Below, piece after piece: positions 25,476 through 36,760 of a stretch of DNA of 64,000 nucleotides; the stretch's first letter is position 1, and each line of letters starts with the position of its first letter. The stretch lies in assembly GCA_905250125.1 (NCBI GenBank), contig CAJNOL010001383.1, positions 1 through 64,000 on the forward strand, in the 5' to 3' direction. The translations under genes were made by a program, and so were the position numbers. The DNA is from Rotaria sordida. Its lineage: Eukaryota; Rotifera; Eurotatoria; Philodinida; Philodinidae. The notes below the pieces were generated by a model that saw nothing but the letters and a program-made list of their open reading frames with translations, was not told where the DNA came from and ran no database searches.

Positions 25476-28400
25476 ATGTTAACTAAAAGTCCTATTCCAA
25501 TTGGTACTTCTCAACGATACGTATCTCTTCTTTGTCGTCATGTATCATCAAATTCAATAAAAAAACATGATGAATATAATTATTTTAAACAAAGTATTTT
25601 ATCAACTGATCATTTTCAATATAGTTTACCTCGATTACCAATACCAAAATTAGATAAAACATGTGAACGTTATTTAACTGCAATTAAACCAATTCTTAAT
25701 AATGATGAAAATGCATTTCAAGAAACTCAAAAAATTGTTACTGATTTTCGTACAGGTGATGGTAAACGGCTTGATGTTCAATTACGTCAAAAAAATCGAT
25801 TAAATCGAAATACATCATATATATCAAAACCATGGTTTGAAATGTATTTAAAATCACGTTTACCACTTATATTAAATTTTAATTTTTTTCTTGTTTTAAC
25901 TGATGATCAACAAAATTTAAAACCAGCAGCACGTTTAACAAATTATATTATATCATCAATTCGTTTTACGAATACACTTCGTGCTAATTGGCTTGATCCA
26001 GAAATATTTCATTTAAATCCTAAAAAAACTAACACAGATCAATTTCGTAAATATATGCGTTATGTACCAAAACGTATTGCATTTTATGGAGCTGTATTAC
26101 AAAAAGCTTTTCCATTAGATATGTCACAATATAGTCGTTTATTTAATTCAACTCGTATACCAAAAATTGATTGTGATATACTTGAAACAAATTTTGAAAA
26201 TGTTCGACATATTATTGTTATTAAACGTGGTCATTATTATAAAGTAAATATATTAGATAAACATGGTCAAATTTTACCAGCTGAAAAAATTGCAGAAATG
26301 ATGAAATATTTATGTGAAGATTTAAATGAAGAAGAAAATAAATATCCATTTGGATATTTTACGGCTGATAATAGAGATAGATGGGCAACAATACATTCAC
26401 AAGTTGAAGCACTTTCTCAACATAATAAACATGTATTTAAAGAAATTGATAGTTCAATTATGGTTATATGTCTTGGTAAGTTATGTTTATTGTTTATTCA
26501 ATATAATCAACTTGAGAGAAATATTTATTGTTCATTGAAATAAGATTAAAATAAATAAAGAAACTTCAAGTTTAATTGAATTTATGTTGACCACTTATAT
26601 AATAAGTGAAAAATGTTTTGAGTAGTGTTTATATACAAATCTAATTTGCATTGAAGTTTTATATACACCTTGTGGATTTCATCAATCAGGATTTATTAAA
26701 AAATAACTTTTAGTTCATGGAGATGTCATCCAATATGAAGTGAAATCAAAATTATTGAGTTTTCCATTGGATTCCGTGGGATTTCGTAATATTCCACCGG
26801 ATTCCAGGATTCTGCTTTTTCCCCTTGAGAGAACCTCTCAAGGTATGAAATCGCTATTCGACCGAGATAATGTTCATTCAATGAGTAATAGAAAAGTTTA
26901 GAATAATTTGGTTTTCCTGACTTTCGTTCTTGAGGCACTGAAATTTTATTGGGCTTTTCGTTCCCTTCAGGTCACGCGAGAGTTTCGACTTCAAACTTTG
27001 CACGAACAAAGTTCTTAATGAGATTAATAGATTGTGCAACTAGTATTTCCTTTCTGAATACGTAAATATATGAACAAACTTTGAGAACTTTGTTCGTACA
27101 AAGTTTGAAGTCGGAAGTGGATTTTCCACGTAACCTGAGAGGGACGAAAAATCCAGTAGGATTTCGATATCTCAAGAATGAAGGCTCGGAAAACCAAACG
27201 TATTCTAGACTGTTCTATTGCTCAATAATACTGATCAAATGAACATTATCTCAGTCGAAAAGCGATTTTACACGTGGAAAGGTTTCCTCATAAGTATTCA
27301 TGTTAAGATCAAATATATGAGATGAGGATGAGGATAATAGTATATTGATCTTAGTAAGCTCTCAAGACTTCATAAGTTTCCTCAACTGATAGATTCCTAT
27401 CTTTTCTTGGATCATATACGTACATGCGAACAAGCCTAAATGGAAAGAGTAGAAATAAAAATGTATTCTATCAAATGAGTTGTTTAGAAATCTATGATTT
27501 GCATCGAAACAAACTAATCTTTTCAGCAAGAATTTCTATTATCCTTAGATGAGTACCTATAAAAACTGCGAATATCTATGATTACTTTGATTTTTAATTA
27601 TACCAGATGTTTTCTAAGCAAATGTCAGGGTAATTATCGTTATCTTTTACAATTGAAACCAAGGTAACCATGGATATCACTATGGTCCGTAGTTTTTACA
27701 GGTACTCACCTTAAATTATATCCTCACGATTAAGATAATTGTTTATCAAATTAGATGAACAATAAACACAATACTTATCTTTGTCATATATCAAACATAC
27801 TCATTTCAAGATGTATTTTTTGTTTTCGTTAGATGAAGATGATCCATCAAAATTAGATAAATCTCTTAGTAAACAAAACCGTGCTGAATATATATCTGGA
27901 AAATATTTATGTTATCATGCATCAAATCGTTGGTATGATAAATCATTTAATATGATCATGTTATCGGATGGAACATTAGGTCTTCATTGTGAACATTCAT
28001 GGGGTGATGGTGTTGCTTTACTTCGTTTTTGTAATGATATTGATAAAGATGCAAATGAAAATGGTAAAATTAATTCGACAAATTATCAAAAAATAAATTC
28101 ATCAACAAATGATTCTATTGAAAAACTTGAATTTCAATTAGATGATAAATTAAAGAATGAAATTGAAACATCAAAACAAAATTATAATGAATTTGTATCA
28201 AAATTTAATGTAAGCATTTATCAAGAGCCTATTCTTGGTAAAAATTTATTAAAAAAAGTTTCACTTAGTCCTGATGCTATCATGCAATTAGTAATTCAAA
28301 TGGCTTATTATAAATTACATCATCGATTTGTATCAACATATGAATCATGTTCAACAGCTATTTATAAACATGGTCGAACAGAAACTATACGACCTGTTAC

Positions 28401-28839
28401 AAATGAAACAAAACATTTTATTGAAACATTAAAAAAGTCAGATGATAAAAAATTAAAAAAAGATTTATTAAATAAATGCTCAGAAAAACATCAACAATTA
28501 ATTAAAGAAGCAGCAACAGGACAAGGTTTTGATCGACATTTATTTGCATTAAAATATTTACAAGAAATTGAAAATAAAGAAAATTTACATTCGATTTATA
28601 CAGATAAATCATATAAATTAATGAATCATACAATTCTTTCAACATCAACTGTTGCTTCAAAACATATTGCTGCTGGTGGTTTTGGTCCTGTTGTTAATGA
28701 TGGTTTTGGTATTGGTTATTTAATAGATGATGATCAAAGTGGATTATTAGTTACTTCATATTTACATAGGGAATTACCTAGTTTTATGCAAGCAGCAGAT
28801 GAAAGTTTTAGAGAACTAGCAGATATTATTAAAAGTTAA
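25476..28839 (+). CDS. CPT2: Carnitine O-palmitoyltransferase 2, mitochondrial
   Basis: Inner-membrane enzyme that converts long-chain acylcarnitines back to acyl-CoA inside mitochondria for beta-oxidation. Two exons, 25476-26475 and 27833-28839 (2007 nt, 668 aa; human CPT2 is 658 aa). The N-terminus is basic, Ser/Thr-rich and lacks acidic residues for about 30 aa, consistent with a targeting peptide. The conserved LPRLPIPKLDKTCERYL opening follows at about 52. Catalytic His388 lies in EHSWGDGVA. GRTETIRPVT and the C-terminal STSTVAS and GGFGPVVNDGFGIGY motifs are present. The single intron (1357 nt, phase 1) is far longer than its neighbours' and contains a foldback element. There is no TM segment as in CPT1, supporting CPT2. 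Confidence 0.97.
26824..27294. repeat. Foldback element in the CPT2 intron
   Basis: Inverted arms of about 200 bp: ACTTTGCACGAACAAAGTTC near 26995 pairs with GAACTTTGTTCGTACAAAGT near 27086, and outer blocks pair likewise (GGTTTTCC near 26911 with GGAAAACC near 27189; AATGTTCATT near 26870 with AATGAACATT near 27238). The ends GAGAGAACC and GGTTTCCTC match the termini of the 12240-13318 element. The inner TTGCAC...TTCTTAATGAGA text resembles family A. No coding capacity. Confidence 0.85.
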
Positions 28840-29153
28840 CAAATATTAAATTGATTTGACTGAATAGAATGTTCTTTCTTTTTTTTCTGTTCAACATTCG
28901 AGTGTTTATCTTATTTCTTCTCTCTTCTTTGAAACATTTCATATATACATATATATACATGTATCAAGGGTATCCCAGAAGTTCTGAAATAATTTGAAAA
29001 TTCATCATTTTTTCATTCAACAAAAGTAAAATCTTTACCACTTTGATAGATTATTATATCTACTTTCAAGGAAAAGTCCTTCGACTATTCAATCACTTCT
29101 GAGTCGAGACTATGCACATTATATAGATCTAAATTACCTATAAATACTCTCTC

Positions 29154-29577
29154 AAAAAAAATTTATGCCTTTAGTTTATTGCTATGGAAATATTGTACTT
29201 TTACAATATTTTTTAAATGAATGCCATGGTTCAGAAAAACTGATTTTCGAATTTTGACGTGAAACTTTGCATAGAGACAAATCTTAACGAGAGTAGTTTT
29301 TGTGAATGTATAAGGTCTTGTCGCGGTTCTATCTTGAGATGCAGCTATAGTAATAGCATATATTTTATATCACTCAAATAAGCCAGCAGATTTGATGTTC
29401 TTGTTTTAGAATGGAAGTAAAACAAAAGACCTTACAGTACTCTCATTAAGGTCTGTCTCTATACAGAGTTTCAAGTTGAAATTCGAAAATCAGTTTTTCT
29501 ACATCAGGACATTCATTAAAAAATACTGTTTAAGTCCAGTATCTCCGTAATAATAAACTAAGGGCATGAACTCTTTT
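29154..29577. repeat. Foldback element, family A copy 2 (intergenic)
   Basis: About 420 bp with long inverted arms. Left ATGCCTTTAGTTTATT...CTGATTTTCGAATTT (29165-29260) pairs with right AAATTCGAAAATCAG...AATAAACTAAGGGCAT (29478-29568). Inner GATTTGATGTTCTT and AGATGCAG blocks match 5660-6040 in the same order and orientation, so these are two copies of one family. Confidence 0.85.
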
Positions 29578-29890
29578 GAGTGAGTATTTATAGCTCATTT
29601 CGATCTACATAGTGCACATACCTTCGACTCGAAAGTGTTTGAATACTTGGAGGACTTCTCTTGTTAGTACTAAGTCATTACAAAATTTCAGGTGATGATA
29701 TTTTAGTAGGGAGTGTGCAGTTTCGATGAAAATACTGGCAGTAGATTCTACTGACTACACCTGATCAGTGTTCAGTTAAACATTGACTGATCTATACTGT
29801 ATGCATACGACAAGTAAATCAGTGAACACCAATCCAGTATAATCAGTATGAGTTTTCAGTGAACAGTTTACTAGAACTGCCCATCCTTAC

Positions 29891-30378
29891 CTTTTACTAT
29901 AGATGAGAAACTATAACACAATACTTTCATGTACTATTTTATAAATTTTTTCGATCTTTTTGATTAATATTTTCTTAAGAGAAAGAAATTTTTGAAAAAA
30001 ACATAAAACATATATGTCAATTTATTGATATTTGTGTATTAGATAGCATTCCTTTTGAATACCGTTCTTTAGTTGTTGAAAATTATTGTATTCGCACCCT
30101 TGTCATTTTTCTTTTAATACATTCCAAATATTTTTCTATAGGCTAAACATCGGCTAGTTCAGCAGAACAAAATTCTTTGGTCCGATTCGATTAATACCAA
30201 ATTCTTTAGCTGGTTTTTCTATTACAATAGTTAGAATGAATTTTGTTCTATGACGATTACTACTTTGTAGTCTGATGAACTCTAACTATTCATCAGGGAA
30301 CTTTATCAATTTAAGTTATTGGAAAATTGATAAAGTAGTACATGAAAGTATTGTTACAGTTTCTCATCCGTAGTCAAA
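29891..30378. repeat. MITE-like element with terminal inverted repeats of about 55 bp
   Basis: The left end CTTTTACTATAGATGAGAAA followed by ACTTTCATGTACTA is mirrored at the right end by TAGTACATGAAAGT followed by TTTCTCATCCGTAGTCAAAG. The interior (about 370 bp) is AT-rich and non-coding. Well-separated terminal repeats make it a classic MITE layout, unlike the full-length palindromes elsewhere in the window. Target-site duplication not identified. Confidence 0.85.
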
Positions 30379-31585
30379 GTTATTGACCTGAAACATTATA
30401 ATTAAAGTTGTAAAGAGAGTTTAGTTTTGTTAAATATAAAAACGATGAATTTTCAAAATCATTGCATAACTTCTGCAACTACTCTTATATGCTCAATACC
30501 ATTTTAAGGATGACAATAAAGTGATTGTAGTGATCTCTGTTTTTCTTTTTTTCTTCTATCACTAGTATATTTAGGTAAATCGTTATGTATTATTTTGAAA
30601 AAGCAAATATATAAAGGCTTTTCGATAATATAAATTTTCTTATGAATAATAAACTGACAATATCTTTATCTATGAATAACTTCTTATGTTGACTACAAAA
30701 GAAATACATATTAATTATTGTGTATTCGAAATAGTAATGAACTTGAATAATTTTACAATAGTTAAAAAATAGAAAAGACAAAGTAACGAAAGAAACGCAA
30801 GGTGGAAGTAGCGATCAGTGTAAACATATATTGAATTATATTTTTTCTCTAGTTAATCTAGAGAAGTAAAAACTTTGAAGTTTATCTCATTGGATGGATA
30901 GAAAAATTATGAATCCAAGAAAAACTGAGATTTTCAGAGAGCTTATCACAAAAATGGAAAGCATATACTTTATTGGTGTTTGAAACTTTGTTTCTATCTA
31001 TTATTGATCTATTACTAAAATAATGTAACTCATTATATTGTTCAACAGATAATCATAATTTGATTTCAATAGAGGATTATTTAATTTCATACTGTTCAAA
31101 TATCAATATATGAAACACTTAACATCGATTTTCGATATCTAATTTTTCTATTGACTGTTCTTCTTTATCAGTCTGAAAAAATAAAGTCAATTGATGAAAA
31201 AGATTTATCGATGATAAATCAAGTGAGTATTAGTTACAAACAAATGAAAGTATCTTAACCCAATATTTCTTTCAGATACCGATTTTTTTTCCTTATTGAC
31301 ATATAGAATAAAAAGAAAGCCATAAATATAAGTTAATCTTATTTATACAAAATGAAAATATATTTCCTTTTTCTTCTATGATATTCATTCTAATCATTTG
31401 ATCGCTTTCTCATTTATTCTCTTCTAAACTCATAAAAATAAATGCATGACATTGGTTTGTCCAAAGCAAATAAATATACAAAAGAAGAAAAAAAGAAGAA
31501 AGAAAATGGAAGACTCAAGTACAAATACGAATCATCATAAGATAACATTTGTCATTCAATACGTAATAAAATCCATGAGAATAAT

Positions 31586-34500
31586 ATGAACGTATTGATT
31601 GATAAGAATATTTTCTCATTTTACCTTTCTAATCTTCGTCAATCTTATATTAATGAACAATCAAACAATGATAATGAAACTAATAACTCTTTATATCATC
31701 AACTCAAACAATACTTGGATTTAATTAAACGATGGAGACCCGAGCGTGTGTCACAAGTATGTATATGTCATTTATAAATTTATCCGCAATAGTTATCGAT
31801 ATCACAAGATTTCCCATAAAGTTATGTTTATATTAGAATTGTGCGTGAAATGGGATGAATTGCCATGATTTGTTCTATAAGACATCATATTTATCAAATA
31901 ATTTTCACAAAAGTGAAATTTATAAATACATTTTATCTATTTGATTAATTATACAAAATATTATATTATATAGGACAACTATAAGTAATGGCGTCGATAC
32001 TTTATTTCCATCTAGAAAGCTGGAGAACACTTTCTCTTAATATATAATGATAGTAAAAAAAACAATGTTCTATTTTTCTGTAATATTTCATCATTCTTCA
32101 ACTAATGTCATAATAATAAAATTACGATAAGAACTGTTTTGCTATGACATATGCTGATAACATTAGACCATCTTGTTTTCCATGTATATTCTCCTGTTGC
32201 TCTTCTCTTTATGGATGTGGATGGTGTTACTATTCTCTTTTCTCACACCCACATATACACTTCATCCACGTTGAGTTCTGCTTTGATTCCCAAAATATTA
32301 CATGGAACTGAAACCGTTGAGTCATCATATAGATAGGAAAATTTTAAATATATTTTAAGAAATTTTCACTATTGAATTATTGAAATAAAAGATGCCACAT
32401 ATTTTAGTACTTAAACAAAACAATACGATGCATATTTACTGAAATTTTTAATCTCGAGAATGAAATGATGAAGATTTCTCGACATAGATTTGAGAATTTT
32501 TGTATCTATCTGATGATTTACCGATTTCGATTCGGTTCTCGATTCCAGTTTTTTTTTTTTGAATCATCGAATTCTACCACTCATCGTTGAATTAGATTGA
32601 TATACAATAACAGACGATGATGAATCTTCAAAAGGCATTTTATCAGTTATTAATAAAATTTGAATTAATGCATTGCTTTTAACTATTATAATAGATAGAA
32701 TTGCGTTTTTTTGTTAATTTATTCATTCATGATAATCTGATTTACTGTGATCTAATAGCTACGATGCATAGCCATTTACAGAATAGAACAAAATTTTATT
32801 TTCAGTAATTTCATGGAAATAGACAAGCACTCCATCTATATGAAAAATATAGTAATATTTTCTCTTATAAAAAATAAGTGATTGTTTGTCTCATGGAATA
32901 GAATAATTTCCTAAAATGTCTATCCTATCTTATCTTATGACACGTTTATCAAAACAAAAAAATACTTTCCATCTGTACCATGGAGTATAAGATTCTCCCA
33001 TCCTATCTGAAGTTCTAAAATATATAATTAGCTGCCTATCTGTGACATATCATACGCAGTTGGTGTTTATGCTTGAAAAAAAAAGTATCTTTTCGTTTTT
33101 ATATTGAAGGGTCACTTATTATTTAATGATAAGAATAATAAATTTGCTAACACAAACAAAGTCATGTGTATAACTGACATTTCATTTATGATTCCAAGAC
33201 AAATAAAAGATATACGAAAACAATTACGACCAGATTTTGAGCGTGCTAAACGTATTATTCTTCGTATGGATGAATCTCTTGTTTCATCTTATGATAAAAA
33301 TACAACTAAACAATTTCATCATCAAGATACATCACATGCTCTACGTGCCTTATCGGAAGCAGCTAATAAACTTAGAAAATTTGCTTTTCGTGAAGTACTT
33401 AGTTTTGATGGAACATTACCAATTATTGGAATAAATTTAACTGAAGAAGAAGAAGAAGAAAATGCTTCAATGGATAAACTTTTTCGTCAAACAGAAAAAA
33501 TTGATCCAATTACAGATTTTCATGTAGCACAAAATCTTGTTGAATTTGAACAAGCACTTGTTAAACATCAAATGCATATGTTAAATATGCCAACAAATAA
33601 ACCATCAGATATGATTTATTTAAAATTTTGTTTAATGTTTGAAATACAACGTGATGAATATGAAAGTTGTTTACGTTTATTATTACATGATATTATATTT
33701 AAATTTCATTTATGTGATTTTCGTTTACGTTGTATAATATATGTACGAAAACCAATTGAACATGAACTTGTTCTTGAAAAATTCGTTCATGATTCACATT
33801 TAAAAACAAATTATTCGGCTGAATTTATTTTATGGTCAGGAGATTGGATTGCTAATCAAGAAGTTGAATTATATGTTGTTATCAAAATTGAATCATTATC
33901 AATAAATAAATATATTAGTTTAAAATTTTCCGATATGGCACATTTACATGTTAAAAATATTCCACATGGAGCATCAAGAATATTTTTACGAGAACTTACA
34001 CCTGTTAGTCGACCACATAAAATAGTAAGTTTAACTTAGAACTAATATTTTTTTCTTTATCATTAAAAGAAAATTTTCTTATTGTATTATAAATATACAA
34101 AATCTAATTAGATATTCGATTGAAATTAATATTGATGTCAGATTTAGAATTACTCAATCAGAATTGAAATAAATGAACAATGACATTTCTTGGCAATATG
34201 CAACTTTCAATAGTAGATAGAGAAAACAAAGGAATACTAATCCATATAAAAGTGGTTATTGTTTAGTAACTCATCAAAGTCACAACAACTTGAATTAATT
34301 ATCTATGAAACCAGTTTTTTCATGCTATTATGTTGATTACTATAGAAATATTTCATGAAATCAATGAAAAAGTTTACCGTACTCATCCTTACTCTTTCAA
34401 ATATCAAAACATTAATATTCACAGATTATTTTTTATTAGGAGGTGATCATCTCTCTTTCTAAACTAGCTCTAAAAAATAAAGTGAGATTGATTCTATGAA

Positions 34501-36278
34501 ATACAAATTCAAATAATTTTCTTTCAAGCCTATTCCTTTTGACCACTGTGATCAATTACTAAACTCTATCGAATTATATTCATATTAATATTCCCTTCTT
34601 CTCTCTATCTACTATTAAAAGTTATACATTGCCAAGATATGTACTGTTCTCGACTTATTTAATCTTGTAATCGAATACTTATAAGTTTTATACCGACATT
34701 CATTAGAATAAATTTGACCTTAAACATAAAATCGAATTCAAGTTTATTTGAAACTTGACACTATAATATTCTGCCTGAGGTAGAGTAGAATATCAACATT
34801 TGCCGGAGACTGATAAGTTTACAATTGAGATGAATATTGAAACGAAGAGTACAAGTGGCTGCTTCTAATAGATTCATATATCAGAGATGTGTACTGCAGC
34901 TAAAACATGAGGCAAGAGCGGCTCGGCCACCAGGCAACCGCACCTAGTGGTAACTTGGGAATTTTTTTTCCCGCCAATTTATGCCTCATGTTTGTGGCAC
35001 TATAGTATTTCTTGAGAAATAGTGTTTCTTTTTTTTTTAACATTTATGTATGAACAGCAATATACTGTCAAAAATATTATAAAAGAATATTTAATTAGAC
35101 AAGATATAATTAGACATAGATATGTATACTTATTGGGTACTCGATTCAATCTTGATATATTTTGTAATTAAAGTTGCGCAATTTTAGGTTAAAGCGAATT
35201 TGAATACTATACTCCTTTGAGTTAGGTTGAATTGCTATCAGTGTAATTATTAATCACATTACTTACGATTTACTTTATAAATGTAACCAACGAGTATCAA
35301 CATGAAGTAGTATAATAAAAAGTTCTAGCAATAGAGTGTTTAACAACTGATATGTTAAAGGTGCGGTCGCTCAACGGACATATAAGAAAAAAGATGATTG
35401 CGAAGCGGTCATCTTCCAAAAAATGAGTCATACTCGTCGTGAGAGCGCAGACGGGACATATAGGTATCATACACAATTAACAAATGGTTTTTCTGTGTGT
35501 TTGACTTTTATTATAATCAAGATTTCTATCGCTGCCAGGTTTTTCAGTAATTCGAGCAAAAGAAACACACTTCTATTCAAATCAACAGCTTGCAAAGTTT
35601 TCAGCATCGAATAAAACTTGCATCGTACTCAAAGATTATTTTCCATAGAATCAAACTTTTCCATGGATTATTTTATAACAATTATGTTTATTCGTTTTCA
35701 AGGTTTTTTTTCTCTCGACTTCCAATTATACAATATTCGAATAAATAAATTTTTTTTTTTAACTAGCTTTCTCGTGGTATTAATGTTGGTCAAGTAGAAA
35801 TTGAAGCAGCACATTGGCTAGCTCGACATCAATTATTAATACATATTGTAAAAGTTAATCATTTACAATCTGAACGATTATTACGAGCACCAGGTATATG
35901 AACTATTTTACATTCTTAAAATTTAATTTATAAAAATTTTTTCTTCTTGTAGAAACCTATATTGAAATTGTTTTTCAAAGTCCTTTTGATATATATGATA
36001 TAAAACGAACAAAAGTAGCTGATCGTTCATTTAATCCAGAATTTGATGAAGAATTTCATTTTCAAATTCCTAAAAACATAGCTGTTAGTGATCTTACAAT
36101 TGATTTAATATTTCTTGAAAAATCTTCATTACATCATCATCCTATTGTACTTGGTGTATTAACATTATCAAAACATACTGATTGGTTTCCTGTAAGAAAA
36201 TTTTGGATTGATGTTGCAGAAAATCCAGATACTAGACTTAAAGATAGATTTTTATTTGAAGGAAGTATTTATGATTAA
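31586..36278 (+). CDS. C2-domain protein, probably tandem C2, synaptotagmin-like
   Basis: Four exons, 31586-31756, 33110-34024, 35767-35893, 35953-36278 (1539 nt, 512 aa), phases consistent. The last ~130 residues form a recognisable C2 fold: an LLIHIVKVNHL strand, then RSFNPEFDEEFHFQIP (the NPxFNExFxF signature), then a LIFLEKS strand and VLGVLTLS. A more diverged C2-like beta-rich segment precedes it (about 230-370, FKFHLCDFRLRCIIYVRK). The region before that is helical and charged with an EEEEEEN patch. Canonical Ca-binding Asp residues are largely missing, so calcium-independent binding is likely. No TM segment is seen. The first exon is the least certain part: its frame is open only about 16 codons upstream and other 5' exons may exist. 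Introns 1 and 3 are 1.35 and 1.74 kb. The exact family was not recognised. Confidence 0.75.
34903..34993. other. GC-rich hairpin with perfect 12-bp ends in the C2-gene intron 3
   Basis: AAACATGAGGCA (34903-34914) is exactly reverse-complemented by TGCCTCATGTTT (34982-34993). The loop is unusually GC-rich for this DNA (CGGCTCGGCCACCAGGC, then AACCGCACC). AACCGCACCT recurs inverted at about 35357 (AGGTGCGGTCGC). It could be a small mobile element or a structured RNA; function unknown. Confidence 0.5.
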
Positions 36279-36760
36279 TTGTTTGATTTTGTACGGATAT
36301 ATTCATGCTATTAATGTTATTTTAAATATACAAAATAGAATCAAATATTCAATAAATCTCAGGATCTACATATTCTTATTTGTCTATCTCTATTGTCATC
36401 ACTTACGACATCTGCAAAGATATAAAAGTATTATTTTCACATAAAACTCAATCTTTTGTCTCATTTAGACTTTCATAAAATGAACTAATCGAAATATTAT
36501 TCATAGTTAAATAGCAAATTTTCATCCCATATAAAATGTCTTTGTTCCCGGTCAAAGAAAACAACCAATAATAACATTCATATTGAATAGAAAATTTATC
36601 GTTGAACTTTTGTCACATTGAATGAACGAACTCTCTTTTCTTTTTTGTTCAATTGCGGAATTACATGTTGACATTTTCTATATTTTAATCAAAACCTATT
36701 TTTATTTCTAAAATTGTACATTGGTGAAGCATTGTTTTTGTAAGAATAATTTCTTAAAAT
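36279..36760. other. Spacer between the C2 gene and kinesin
   Basis: About 480 bp holding the C2-gene 3' end and the kinesin promoter. No further gene, and no specific element can be named. Confidence 0.5.

Larger units (their letters stand above)
28840..31585. other. Intergenic region with two foldback elements
   Basis: About 2.7 kb between CPT2 and the C2 gene. It holds the CPT2 3' UTR, the two inverted-repeat elements listed separately, and between them (about 29760-29880) a patch rich in short CAGTG/CACTG words. No coding gene is supported. Confidence 0.6.

Noticed and set aside
26326..26538. Second frame MKKKINIHLDIL inside CPT2 exon 1
   Set aside because: Out-of-frame shadow of a strongly conserved CPT2 coding segment.
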